From assembly GCA_016212185.1 (NCBI GenBank), contig JACRGX010000075.1, positions 1 through 32,531 on the forward strand: DNA of 32,531 nucleotides, given 5' to 3'. The position numbers were made by a program, and so were the translations under genes. The notes beneath the pieces are model-generated. The model was not told the origin of the DNA and made no database searches. It saw nothing but the letters and a program-made list of their open reading frames with translations. Shown here in pieces: positions 23,528 through 31,226 of this stretch (position 1 is the first letter of the stretch; each line of letters starts with the position of its first letter). The stretch comes from Nitrospirota bacterium. GTDB lineage: Bacteria > Nitrospirota > Thermodesulfovibrionia > UBA6902 > DSMQ01.

Positions 23528-23886
23528 AAACCCATTGGCATTGCTTGCACATCTATCCCGCCGTTTCTTGAAAGTAAATATTTTGCCAGTCTTTTATTTC
23601 TTGTATACGTTTCAATCCTTACATATATTTCCCAAATCATATTCCAGAATTCACTATGTTTATCTTCTTTCTTAATTTTTAATCCGAAAGCTTCAGCTTC
23701 ATCTGGGCTAATAGACCTACCATGTGTATTTTTGTCACCAACTTCAAGAAATTTATTAACCACTGCATCTATATGTTTTTCGTCTTTATCTTTTAACATG
23801 TTTGCTTTCAACTGTTCTTTAGCAAGATTAACTGTGGCATTAGAGATTTCATCCATTAAATCAAAAATAAATCCTCTTTCAGTCAT
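23524..23886 (-). CDS. Hypothetical protein, 120 aa, low-GC accessory patch
   Basis: The start has GGAGGG 4 nt upstream on the minus strand, so translation is credible. The protein is charged and helical through about 1-50, then has THGRSISPDEAEAFGLKIKK (about 54-73) and an aromatic WNMIWEIYVRIETYT helix. The THGRSIS-EA-GL stretch faintly recalls the C-terminal part of ClpP/SDH-type serine peptidases; if so this is a fragment without the nucleophile domain. It lies 58 bp downstream of the 531-residue gene on the same strand, probably cotranscribed. No confident function. Confidence 0.55.
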   Translation of the reverse strand: MTERGFIFDLMDEISNATVNLAKEQLKANMLKDKDEKHIDAVVNKFLEVGDKNTHGRSISPDEAEAFGLKIKKEDKHSEFWNMIWEIYVRIETYTRNKRLAKYLLSRNGGIDVQAMPMGF

Positions 23887-23944
23887 GATCCCTCCATGAA
23901 AGTTGTTTATACGTTATTTATTCTAAACATTCAAAAACTGTTAT

Positions 23945-25540
23945 TTACTTCCAAAGCAAAAACAATAAGATTACAGCTAATACAAAAATCGTCACAGATA
24001 GTATTTTTTGTCTATTAAAGGAATTTTGTAGTCCGCTAAGTTGATTCTTCAGGAAATCAAGCTCTTCTTTTGTTTTATCCTGTAAAACTGTTAAGTATGC
24101 CGTCACTTGACTGAAAGCATCAGCCAGTGTTGTGTCTTTTCCATCGCTATCAGTTCTTAATTTAGACGATAGCTCAGATAGTTTTTCTTCGAGCCGTTTT
24201 GTTATTTGGGAAGAATCTTCAAAATCCTCTTCGTCAACCCTGTTATCCTCATCAAGCTCATGAATTAGTGGCAAGTATTCCTCTAATTTTTGGGTAGACC
24301 GATTTTGTTCCCATGCTTTAGAGAAACTCATAAATGTTTCCCAAGTATCACCTTCAACAACAGCGTTTCTTAAGAAATTTAGTTCATTTGATGGCAGGTA
24401 ACCTTTTTCTTTTTTCCAAGGGACAGTTTGCTTTGCTAATCGGTATAATCGAAGTTCTCTTAGTTGCTGTCCATTTTCTCCACTTTTTAATGACTTCAAC
24501 TTTTGCTCTAATATTCTTCCGGGCCATTCGGCATCTTCAAATCTTGGACCATTAAATAAAATATCATGCAGTGCATCATGGAGGCAAAGACTAAGATCTT
24601 GTGCATATTTTAAATTATTTAATATTTTATATTTTTCATTTTCTGGTTTTTTGAGTATCTCGGCAAATTCATCGTTGGTTAAGTTAAAATTATATGCAAC
24701 TGCTGCAGAGTTTAAGAAGTCGTCAGTATCAGTTTTTAAGAAGACCTCTTTTCGAAACTTCGTCAATTCAACATCTGAACGATATAAAAGTTCTCGTAAT
24801 TGGCTATTTGTCATATTTTTTAAAACACTATCAGGGATACCAGTGAACAAACCTGCTTCAGGGGGCAAATGCCAAATAAGTATATAAGATATACTTTCGG
24901 GCACTTTTAGTAATAAATTCCAAAGACTTTCAATATCTTTCCCTTGTTGATACTCACCCCAACCATCATAACGAAAGATATCTTCTTTATAGTAATCTTT
25001 AAATTCTGATCTGTTAACATAATCTGCAAGTATTTCAAGCAATTCGTTCTCGGTTACAGCCCCTTTTTCCAGCTCGTGGTCGACGGCATAAGATATTATT
25101 TGAGCTATTTCTTCTCCGCCTCCTCTCAAACTACGAACAGATGCTAATCTTGCCTCTTGGGGCATTTCAAAAAATGCTTTTGAGTCTTTGAATTCATCGC
25201 TAAGGATAAAATCCCATGTGTCTTCTTTTTTACAAAAACGCACCAGCGGGTCAGGATCATTTTCAATAAGTTGGTTAATCTCTTCAGTGGCATACGGATG
25301 AAATTCCTTTGCTGCTAAATAGCGAACATATGGATTAGGGCTTTTGAGAGCAACTGTTAGAAATGTTTTATCAAAGTAATGCCGCCCACTCTTGCGAAGT
25401 TGTTTTATCATATGAAGAAGAATTTGAGTTTCAGTATCAAGCCCTGCCCATGCAGCTATAAGTTTCGCAAAACCACTTGGTGTTGGACTCACTAACTCTC
25501 TAAGGTGAGCAGGCAATTCATTGTTTATTTGTTCATTCAT
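23945..25540 (-). CDS. Hypothetical tail-anchored helical protein, 531 aa
   Basis: A strong AAGGGGG lies just before the ATG. The sequence has no catalytic motif I recognise. Residues about 62-105 (ALKSPNPYVRYLAAKEFHPY, then ENDPDPLVRFCKK) look like HEAT-type repeats. A long alpha-helical middle follows, then an acidic stretch (about 430-450, DEDNRVDEEDFEDSS), a coiled coil (about 455-510) and a single C-terminal transmembrane helix (about 513-530) ending at LLWK. This suggests a membrane-tethered scaffold facing the cytoplasm. Codon usage is more AT-rich than the flanking housekeeping genes, and an IS fragment lies upstream, so horizontal origin is likely. It pairs with the 120-residue gene downstream. 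Confidence 0.65.
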   Translation of the reverse strand: MNEQINNELPAHLRELVSPTPSGFAKLIAAWAGLDTETQILLHMIKQLRKSGRHYFDKTFLTVALKSPNPYVRYLAAKEFHPYATEEINQLIENDPDPLVRFCKKEDTWDFILSDEFKDSKAFFEMPQEARLASVRSLRGGGEEIAQIISYAVDHELEKGAVTENELLEILADYVNRSEFKDYYKEDIFRYDGWGEYQQGKDIESLWNLLLKVPESISYILIWHLPPEAGLFTGIPDSVLKNMTNSQLRELLYRSDVELTKFRKEVFLKTDTDDFLNSAAVAYNFNLTNDEFAEILKKPENEKYKILNNLKYAQDLSLCLHDALHDILFNGPRFEDAEWPGRILEQKLKSLKSGENGQQLRELRLYRLAKQTVPWKKEKGYLPSNELNFLRNAVVEGDTWETFMSFSKAWEQNRSTQKLEEYLPLIHELDEDNRVDEEDFEDSSQITKRLEEKLSELSSKLRTDSDGKDTTLADAFSQVTAYLTVLQDKTKEELDFLKNQLSGLQNSFNRQKILSVTIFVLAVILLFLLWK

Positions 25541-25646
25541 TTTAGCCCCCTTCTCCTGAGAATTACCGTTCCCATATGTTCTTTCTTTGTTTATTGAGAT
25601 TTATATTTTCTTTGCTAATAGTAAAAATTTTTTAGTAAATTTAGGT

Positions 25647-26010
25647 TGATCTTCCCCCGATTTAACGGACACAAAGTTAAGTTAGGCTGCCATAGCCTCC
25701 AGTTCAAATAATACCGGGGATTTATATCCCAGGGCTGAATGTCTCCTCTGACGATTATAGAACATTTCAATATATTCGAAAACACTTTGTATAGCCTCTG
25801 TCCGTGTTTCATACCTGTAATCATACACATGCTCTATCTTCAATGTATGGAAAAAACTCTCAGCAACTGCATTATCATAACAATTTCCCTTCCTGCTCAT
25901 GCTCTGGATAAATCCAAATGCCCCCAGCACTTCCCGAAAATCAGCGCTCGCATACTGCACTCCTCTGTCAGAATGAAATATACAACATGAAACCAGAATA
26001 AGCCGCACTT
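25647..26010 (-). mobile_element. Truncated IS3-family insertion sequence
   Basis: The transposase remnant ends at 25682 and is followed outward by TGATCTTCCCCCGATTTAAC at about 25647, which resembles the TGA...CCCCC terminal repeats of IS3-group elements. The other end is lost: coding similarity stops at about 25985-26008, so most of orfB, all of orfA and the second terminal repeat are missing. The 184 bp beyond (26009-26192) are AT-rich with nothing recognisable. Confidence 0.7.
25682..26008 (-). pseudogene. IS3-family transposase OrfB, C-terminal fragment
   Basis: Recognisable rve/DDE integrase sequence runs from [11 protein letters not shown] (the second catalytic Asp) through [18 protein letters not shown] (the catalytic Glu) to [17 protein letters not shown]. 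The first Asp and about two thirds of OrfB are absent, so it cannot be active. The first 10 codons of the open frame are probably not transposase. Its frame is intact to a natural C-terminus, suggesting fairly recent truncation. Confidence 0.88.
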
Positions 26011-26192
26011 AAAATTTGATAGCCAAGTTTTGTTCTAAAATGATTTATAAGTGCATATATTAATTTTTGATGCTTTGGACTAGGATTTTGCATGAAATTT
26101 TTATTCCTTCAATTTATAAATCTAAAAAAAAACGATAACGTCTTTCCTTTAAAATTTAAAGTTGCCATCTATTCCCTTTTTGCCTGCTGTAA

Positions 26193-26471
26193 TCAGGAAA
26201 TCCTTTTCTCTATCATTTCATAAACTCTTTTCCTGTGAATAATGCCGAGTATCCGGACTTCGCCGTGTGCAATTTTATAAACTACCCTGTAATCTCCAAC
26301 CCTAAGTTTCCAATATCCCTTAAGGGTTTTTCTCAACGGCTCCCCATACTGATGCGGGGCCGCTGTAAGGCGAATTTCTATGGCAGTTTTAATGCGTTTT
26401 TTAATCTTCTCGTCAAGTAAAGGGATGTCAACCGCTTTGACGTCAGGATGATATTTAAGCTCAAAAGGCAA
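26193..26471 (-). CDS. RelE/ParE-family toxin
   Basis: This 92-residue protein has the compact RelE fold pattern: a helix pair (VDIPLLDEKIKKRIKTAIEI) followed by strands RKTLKGYWKLRVGDYRVVYKI and EVRILGIIHRKRVYEMI. RelE members are mRNA interferases at the ribosome, ParE members poison gyrase. Length and the Lys/Arg-rich strands favour RelE/HigB-type, but sequence alone does not decide. Start codon is TTG, 2 bp after the antitoxin stop, with GAGGT upstream inside the antitoxin gene, so translation is coupled. Confidence 0.85.
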   Translation of the reverse strand: MPFELKYHPDVKAVDIPLLDEKIKKRIKTAIEIRLTAAPHQYGEPLRKTLKGYWKLRVGDYRVVYKIAHGEVRILGIIHRKRVYEMIEKRIS

Positions 26472-26473
26472 GG

Positions 26474-26698
26474 CTACCAGACCTCAGTATGTTTCAGCGC
26501 CTTTGTTTTTTTAAGAGATTGTTCCCTTTTTTCAGCAAATGCAGATAATGCTATATCTTCTTCTAATTCCAGAGCTTCTCTAATTAAGTCACGGGCTTTT
26601 AATGAAAGCGATACCTTTTCCCTCTCTGCAAGGTGCTGGACGCTTTTGTAAAGCGGTTTCTCCAAAACCACATTAATTCTTGGATTTTTTGCCGGCAT
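26474..26698 (-). CDS. RHH-type antitoxin
   Basis: This 74-residue protein has an N-terminal ribbon-helix-helix (NPRINVVLEKPLYKSVQHLA, then REKVSLSLKARDLIREAL) that would bind the operator as a dimer, and a charged C-terminal tail that should wrap the toxin. AAGGAGGG precedes the ATG on the minus strand. It is the first gene of the pair; a palindrome at 26715-26732 overlapping the -10 is the probable autoregulatory site. Confidence 0.85.
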   Translation of the reverse strand: MPAKNPRINVVLEKPLYKSVQHLAEREKVSLSLKARDLIREALELEEDIALSAFAEKREQSLKKTKALKHTEVW

Positions 26699-26714
26699 TG
26701 ATATTCCCTCCTTC

Positions 26715-26732
26715 TAAGTAGTGTACCACTTA
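26715..26732 (-). promoter_or_regulatory. Operator palindrome of the toxin-antitoxin operon
   Basis: On the minus strand TAAGTGGTACACTACTTA has 8-bp arms with one mismatch. It abuts a -10-like TTATAA (26730-26735) and lies 17 bp before the antitoxin start, as expected for repression by the antitoxin or its complex. Confidence 0.5.
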
Positions 26733-26774
26733 TAACGCACCGAATCAATATTTTTTATTTCTTCTTCCCGTAGT

Positions 26775-27305
26775 CTAATTCCCTCCAGCAAAAAAACTGA
26801 GCGCCTCTTTTACCTTTTCAATATCAACCCTTGTGTTAAAGCACGGACCAAAGGGTCTTTCATTTATAATGCCTAAAATCGGCAGGGGATACGTATCAAT
26901 AATCCCGCTTGAGAGGTCGCGTTCACAGGCTACGGCGACAATGGCCTCGGGTTTTGTGTCAACGACTATCCTTCTTGCGATAGTGCCTCCGGTAGCGACA
27001 AACAAATTCAGTCCGAGGTCTTTTGCCATCTTTGTAAAATCCTTTATCTCGCATTTGCCGCAGCCTTCGCAGTTATAAACATCGTACGTGATTTTTATCT
27101 TGCACTCGCTTTGCTGGAGGCAGTGGGGCAGAAGCAGAAGCAGCCTCTTTGCAGGTTTTAAGCTGAACTTTCTGACAAGGCTGTTATTCACATCTACCAG
27201 TAATTTTTGAAGCCTGTCTTTTTTAACCCTGAAAATCCAGCCGATAAGCAGCATTGCAGGATAGCCGAGTTTTAAAAACATGCCCCTAATCAACCGCGTA
27301 TTCAT
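26775..27305 (-). CDS. DUF116 family cysteine-rich membrane-associated protein
   Basis: This 176-residue protein begins with a hydrophobic segment (about 10-26) followed by a basic stretch. Residues 60-90 carry C62, C68 and a CEGCGKC cluster (C79, C82, C85), then VATGGTIARRIV and AVACERDL. This is the DUF116 pattern, of unknown function and often next to fmt; the Cys spacing suggests an Fe-S or Zn site (inference). Its start lies 20 bp inside the 3' end of fmt, so it is translationally coupled and last in the isc-def-fmt series. Confidence 0.82.
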   Translation of the reverse strand: MNTRLIRGMFLKLGYPAMLLIGWIFRVKKDRLQKLLVDVNNSLVRKFSLKPAKRLLLLLPHCLQQSECKIKITYDVYNCEGCGKCEIKDFTKMAKDLGLNLFVATGGTIARRIVVDTKPEAIVAVACERDLSSGIIDTYPLPILGIINERPFGPCFNTRVDIEKVKEALSFFAGGN

Positions 27306-28221
27306 AAAACCTCATTCCTTCAGATATTTTTCTTCCCTGTAAAAATGCACTGATTGACATCACCGGCCTTCCTTCGGGCTGAACCTCAAGTATTGACACA
27401 AGTCCTTCTCCTGCTCCAACTGTCAACTCGTTCTGCGCAGCCTTAATTACCAAACCAGACGCTCCGGTGCCGTCTAATGCCGCTGCCTTTAGAATTTTAA
27501 CCCTTTTGCCCCCAAGAAAACTATATGCCCCAGGCCATGGGTTCATACCCCTTATGAAATTGCATAATTCCCTTGCAGGCTTTGACCATAAAATAAGACC
27601 GTTGGTTTTTTTCAGTGTAGGCGCATAGGAGGCATCACCGTATTGCGGCACCGGCTTGATAGCTTTCTGCTCTAAGCCTGCGAGTGTTTTAATTAAAATC
27701 TCAGCGCCGAGCCTTGAAAGTTTATAAGCAAGACTTCCTGCCGTATCATTTTTTTCAATCTCTATCTCTGTCTGAAGCAGGATATGTCCTGTATCCATGC
27801 CCTCATCCATAAGCATCGTGGTTATCCCTGTCGTAGCATCGCCGTTGATAATTGCCCGGCTTATGGGCGCGGCGCCCCTGTATTTAGGAAGCAGTGATGC
27901 ATGAACATTTATGCACCCGCAACGGGGCAGGTGAATAATCTCCGGTGGAAGGATCTGCCCGTATGCAATGACAACAATGACGTCCGGGTTTAACTGCCTT
28001 AACTCTCCAGCGAATGCAGTCTCTTTTACCTTCTGCGGCTGTAATATCATTAGCCCTGTTCTCTGCGCTTCCTGTTTTACAGGGCAGGCAGTCATATGCC
28101 TTCCCCTGCCGCTTTGTTTATCAGGCTGAGTTACAACTGCAAGCACTTCATGCCCTGAATCAAGCAGAGCCTTAAGGGATGGGACAGCAAACTCAGGTGT
28201 GCCAAAAAATATTATACGCAT
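27286..28221 (-). CDS. fmt: Methionyl-tRNA formyltransferase
   Basis: This 311-residue enzyme formylates initiator Met-tRNA using 10-formyl-THF. It opens MRIIFFGTPEFAVPSLKALL. Catalytic residues N105, H107 and D143 correspond to E. coli N106, H108, D144, and the SLLPKYRGAAPI loop is at 109-120. The C-terminal OB-like tRNA-binding domain covers about 205-311. The start was moved to 28221 because the family begins at this Met; the six upstream codons from a TTG at 28239 have no ribosome-binding site. def lies just upstream, the usual pairing. Confidence 0.95.
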   Translation of the reverse strand: MRIIFFGTPEFAVPSLKALLDSGHEVLAVVTQPDKQSGRGRHMTACPVKQEAQRTGLMILQPQKVKETAFAGELRQLNPDVIVVIAYGQILPPEIIHLPRCGCINVHASLLPKYRGAAPISRAIINGDATTGITTMLMDEGMDTGHILLQTEIEIEKNDTAGSLAYKLSRLGAEILIKTLAGLEQKAIKPVPQYGDASYAPTLKKTNGLILWSKPARELCNFIRGMNPWPGAYSFLGGKRVKILKAAALDGTGASGLVIKAAQNELTVGAGEGLVSILEVQPEGRPVMSISAFLQGRKISEGMRFYEYAVD

Positions 28222-28297
28222 TACAATAACGGGCAACAAGTAACAGGCAAGGGGTAATTTAAATATCTCTCGCCGGCAATTTTCAACCTGTTGTCTG

Positions 28298-28807
28298 TCA
28301 CTTACTGCCTGCCGATACCTTTCTGTGGCGTCTTTTAAAAAACTCTCTTTTGATGCGGCCTATCCTGTCAATCAATAATTTGCCGTTCAGGTGATCAATC
28401 TCATGCTGAAGCGCCCTTGATAAAAGCCCGCTGCCTTCCACCTCTACCGGCTTGCCTTTTCTGTCAAGCCCCTTTACCTTCACTTTTTCAGCCCTTTTTA
28501 CGACTGTCGTATAACCGGGCAGGCTCAGGCATCCTTCCTCAACCTCCATCGCTCCTTCCATGGAAACAATCTCCGGGTTTATAAGGACAATCAGGGTAAT
28601 AGCCGCTTCCTTGCTTGAGACGTCAATAACAAGCACCCTTTTTGGTACGCCTACCTGATTGGCGGCAAGACCAACGCCAAAAGCCGCATACATGGTCTCT
28701 ATCATATCGTCAATCAATTTTTGAAGCGCCTCGTCAAACTCTGTAACAGGAGCGGTCTTTTCCTTCAGAATTTTGTCCGGATATGTTTTTATTTCAAGCA
28801 CAGCCAT
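28298..28807 (-). CDS. def: Peptide deformylase
   Basis: This 169-residue metalloenzyme removes the N-formyl group from nascent proteins. Motif I is GVGLAANQVG (44-53), motif II EEGCLSLPG (91-98 region, metal ligand C93), and motif III QHEIDH (134-139, H135/E136/H139). The start at 28807 gives the normal length (E. coli 169); a longer frame to 28885 runs through hairpin-rich intergenic DNA and is rejected. The C-terminal few codons are made of the same CTGTTAC/GGCAGG words as the spacer that follows. Confidence 0.96.
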   Translation of the reverse strand: MAVLEIKTYPDKILKEKTAPVTEFDEALQKLIDDMIETMYAAFGVGLAANQVGVPKRVLVIDVSSKEAAITLIVLINPEIVSMEGAMEVEEGCLSLPGYTTVVKRAEKVKVKGLDRKGKPVEVEGSGLLSRALQHEIDHLNGKLLIDRIGRIKREFFKRRHRKVSAGSK

Positions 28808-28818
28808 AGTATCAATAA

Positions 28819-28937
28819 AAGGGTTCAAGGATTCATGGGTTCTAGTATTTCTTTCATTGCAAAATGCAAAATTAACATTTATCAATTTAAAATGATAATT
28901 GTTAATTGATAATTTTTACTTGAATCTTTGACCCCTT
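28819..28937. repeat. Nested inverted repeats in the iscU-def spacer
   Basis: The outer arms 28819-28835 and 28921-28937 are inverted with 15 of 17 matching (word AAGGGTTCAAGGATTCA). An inner AT-rich pair, TTATCAATTT and AATTGATAA near 28880-28912, could form a second stem. TCAAGGATTC-type words recur. The element may slow or attenuate read-through from iscU into def. Confidence 0.55.
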
Positions 28938-28944
28938 GAATCCT

Positions 28945-29316
28945 TCATTTCCCTTGTTTTTGCCTGTAGTCCTCTATCGCCTTGTGCAGGGCATCGGCGC
29001 CCAGATTAGAGCAATGCATCTTCTGGGGCGGCAGCCCGCCAAGCTCATTGGCAACCGCCTCCTTTGAAATCTTAAGCGCTTCGTCAAGGGTCTTGCCCTT
29101 GACCATTTCAGTCACCATGCTTGACACCGCAATTGCGGCGCCGCAGCCAAAGGTCTTGAATTTGGCATCAGTTATTATATTGTCTTTAACCTTTATAAAA
29201 ATCTTCATCACATCGCCGCATACAGGATTCCCTTCTGTGCCTATGCCGTCTGCGTCAGGCAGTTCACCGACATTCCGCGGATTAGTAAAATGCTCCATTA
29301 CTTTTTCACTGTACAT
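28945..29316 (-). CDS. iscU: Fe-S cluster scaffold IscU/NifU N-terminal type
   Basis: This 123-residue scaffold protein for [2Fe-2S] assembly keeps the three ligand cysteines: C33 in GNPVCGD, C58 in FGCGAAIA and C102 in KMHCSNL, plus the adjacent Asp35. The LPPQKMHC segment corresponds to the E. coli LPPVKxHC chaperone-binding loop. GGAGGG lies upstream and the start overlaps the iscS-like 3' end by 19 bp, so their translation is coupled. hscA/hscB/fdx are absent, as common in anaerobes. Confidence 0.95.
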   Translation of the reverse strand: MYSEKVMEHFTNPRNVGELPDADGIGTEGNPVCGDVMKIFIKVKDNIITDAKFKTFGCGAAIAVSSMVTEMVKGKTLDEALKISKEAVANELGGLPPQKMHCSNLGADALHKAIEDYRQKQGK

Positions 29317-30497
29317 GTTTCGCCCTCCGTTCCCTCCCAGCCTTTTGAATAAGGCGATATTTCCCTTAAGCGGGATATAATCTGGGGGAATGTTTCAATC
29401 AAATAATCTATTTCCAGTTCTTTAGTCTCTTCACCGAGTGTAAATACGACAGAACCCTGCGCAAGATGCGCTGGAATACCCAGTGAAAGAAGCACAGGAG
29501 ATGCCTTTAATGCCTTTGACGAGCAGGCAGAGCCGCTTGCCACATAGATCCCCTTGGCTGAAAGAAGCAGAAGCATGGCCTCGCCTTCAATGTATTCCAC
29601 CACAAAGCTTGCATGCCCCGGGAGCCTCTGTTCAGGATGGCCTGTGAGATAGACATTAGTTATCTTTGATAAAACACTGGAAATGAGTTTATCCCTGAGC
29701 GGTTTAACATGATCTGAGCGTTTGCCCATATCCCTTTTTGCAAGCTCCGCCGCCTTGCCAATGCCTGCAATTGCAGGGACATTCTCAGTGCCGGCGCGCC
29801 GGCCGCCTTCCTGTATACCCCCGTATATCAAAGGGACTATCCGTGTCCCTTCTTTTAAATAAAGCGCCCCTGCACCTTTGGGTCCGTAAAACTGATGCGC
29901 CGTCAGTGAAAGTGCGTCAACGCCGAGCTCACGGACATCTACAGGTATATTGCCTGCTGATGCAACGGCATCTGTATGAAAGATTATATTATTCTTTTTT
30001 GCAATCTTTGCAATTTCGGCAACAGGCTCAATAGTGCCGACTTCCGGGCTTGCATGTATGATGGATATTAAAACAGTTTCCTTGGTTATAGCCCTTTGCA
30101 CAGAATCAGGGTCAACGAGTCCTGATTTGTCAACAGGCAGATAAGTAACTGCAAAGCCTGATTTTTCCAGAAAGCGGGCAGAATTTAAAATGGAATGATG
30201 CTCTGCTTTTGAAACTATGATATGCTTGCCTTTATTCTGAAGGGCAAGGGCTATGCCGCGCAGTGCAAAGTTATTGGACTCCGCCCCGCTTGCGGTGAAT
30301 ATTATCTCATTCGGCTTTGCATTGATAAGTGAAGCAACGCTTCCTCTGGCCCCTTCAATCGCCTCTTTTGCCTTTGCCCCCGGAGGATAGATGCTTAACG
30401 GGTTTCCAAAATCTTCTTTAAGAAAAGGCATCATTGCCTCCAGCACCTCAGGATGCATGGGGTTTGTCGCAACATGGTCCAGGTATATTTTTCCCAT
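29298..30497 (-). CDS. IscS/NifS-like protein lacking the PLP lysine
   Basis: This 399-residue fold-type I protein is clearly in the cysteine-desulfurase family: YLDHVATNPMHPEVLEAM, the FTASGAESNN loop, EHHS (99-102), HTDA (174-177), GGRRAGTENVP and the Cys loop SGSACSSKAL with C325. The segment that should read HK(I/L)YGPKG is HQFYGPKG: codon CAG at 29892-29894 puts Gln202 in place of the Schiff-base Lys. The usual N-N-E of HVNNEIG is S-P-E (150-152), and the Gln after the PLP Asp (E. coli Q183) is Ala179. It may therefore not bind PLP normally. An IscS of Archaeoglobus without this Lys has been described as inactive but able to give a Cys ligand to an IscU cluster; a similar role is inferred. 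Confidence 0.9.
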   Translation of the reverse strand: MGKIYLDHVATNPMHPEVLEAMMPFLKEDFGNPLSIYPPGAKAKEAIEGARGSVASLINAKPNEIIFTASGAESNNFALRGIALALQNKGKHIIVSKAEHHSILNSARFLEKSGFAVTYLPVDKSGLVDPDSVQRAITKETVLISIIHASPEVGTIEPVAEIAKIAKKNNIIFHTDAVASAGNIPVDVRELGVDALSLTAHQFYGPKGAGALYLKEGTRIVPLIYGGIQEGGRRAGTENVPAIAGIGKAAELAKRDMGKRSDHVKPLRDKLISSVLSKITNVYLTGHPEQRLPGHASFVVEYIEGEAMLLLLSAKGIYVASGSACSSKALKASPVLLSLGIPAHLAQGSVVFTLGEETKELEIDYLIETFPQIISRLREISPYSKGWEGTEGETCTVKK

Positions 30498-30499
30498 AA

Positions 30500-30790
30500 T
30501 TACTCCTTTAATTTTTTTACATAGAAACTGTAATAATCCGGTGATTCCAGCACGCCGACAAATTCATTTCCTGTCTTGCCGCACCACGCCGGAATATCCT
30601 CAAGCGCTCCGTCATAGTCAGTAAGTACCGCAAGCACCTGCCCGACCTTAAGCTCTTTTATCCTCTCCTGCAGAGTAAGAAGGTGCATCGGGCACATCAT
30701 ATAAATTATATCTGTTATTGCGTCGGCGGCTATGGGCTTATCAAGAAATTTCAACAATTTTTCATGTCCGGACAGCTCTGCAATTGACAT
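30500..30790 (-). CDS. TusA/SirA-family sulfur-carrier protein
   Basis: This 96-residue protein has the TusA core: MMCPMHLLTLQERIKELKVG (31-50) with the sulfur-accepting Cys33 in a Cys-Pro motif, LAVLTDYDGALEDIPAWCGK (second Cys70) and GVLESPDYYSFYVKK. Classical TusA proteins have CPxP; here it is CPMH. A leader of 20 residues precedes the fold. Members accept persulfide from IscS and pass it on. It sits between iscR and the Lys-less iscS-like gene, 2 bp upstream of the latter, so it may be the real sulfur source or relay for IscU (inference). AAAGGT precedes the ATG. Confidence 0.88.
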   Translation of the reverse strand: MSIAELSGHEKLLKFLDKPIAADAITDIIYMMCPMHLLTLQERIKELKVGQVLAVLTDYDGALEDIPAWCGKTGNEFVGVLESPDYYSFYVKKLKE

Positions 30791-30800
30791 GGTTTACCTT

Positions 30801-31220
30801 TCAGAGTTTGGATTCTTCCTTCATCAGGTCTTTAAGGCTTATGGTCTCAAGAAACCGCTCAATTTTTTCTCCGAGTGATTTCCACAGAAGCCTTGCCACA
30901 CAGCCTTCAACACGGCTGCAGGCGTTTGACTTGGGGTTAAGGCACTGCGTAATTGCAATAGGGCCCTCAAGCGCCTTAAGTATCCTGCTTACACTTATAT
31001 CATTAGGCTTTTTACTAAGGACATATCCGCCGCCAGGCCCCTTCAGACTCTTAATCAGCCCGTCTTTGCGGAGCCTGTTTAATATCTGTTCAAGATACGC
31101 AACAGAAACCCCCTGTTCCTGTGCAATTTCTTTAATTGTTATAGGGCCGTCAGAATAGCTTTTTGCTATTTCAAACATCGCCCTTACGCCGTATTGCCCC
31201 TTTGTAGATAACTTAAGCAT
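30801..31220 (-). CDS. iscR: Rrf2-family Fe-S regulator IscR
   Basis: This 139-residue protein has an N-terminal winged helix (MLKLSTKGQYGVRAMFEIA, ITIKEIAQEQGVSVAYLEQI, then wing GLIKSLKGPGGGYVLSK) and a cluster-binding loop with C93, C101 and C107 (E. coli C92, C98, C104). It senses Fe-S status and should repress its own operon through the site at 31235-31259. It is first of the iscR-tusA-iscS-iscU-def-fmt series. No Shine-Dalgarno is present and the promoter abuts the ATG, implying a leaderless message. Confidence 0.94.
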   Translation of the reverse strand: MLKLSTKGQYGVRAMFEIAKSYSDGPITIKEIAQEQGVSVAYLEQILNRLRKDGLIKSLKGPGGGYVLSKKPNDISVSRILKALEGPIAITQCLNPKSNACSRVEGCVARLLWKSLGEKIERFLETISLKDLMKEESKL

Positions 31221-31226
31221 GAAATT

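Noticed and set aside
28808-28885. 26-residue extension of peptide deformylase
   Set aside because: It lies in inverted-repeat intergenic DNA; start at 28807 gives the normal 169 residues.
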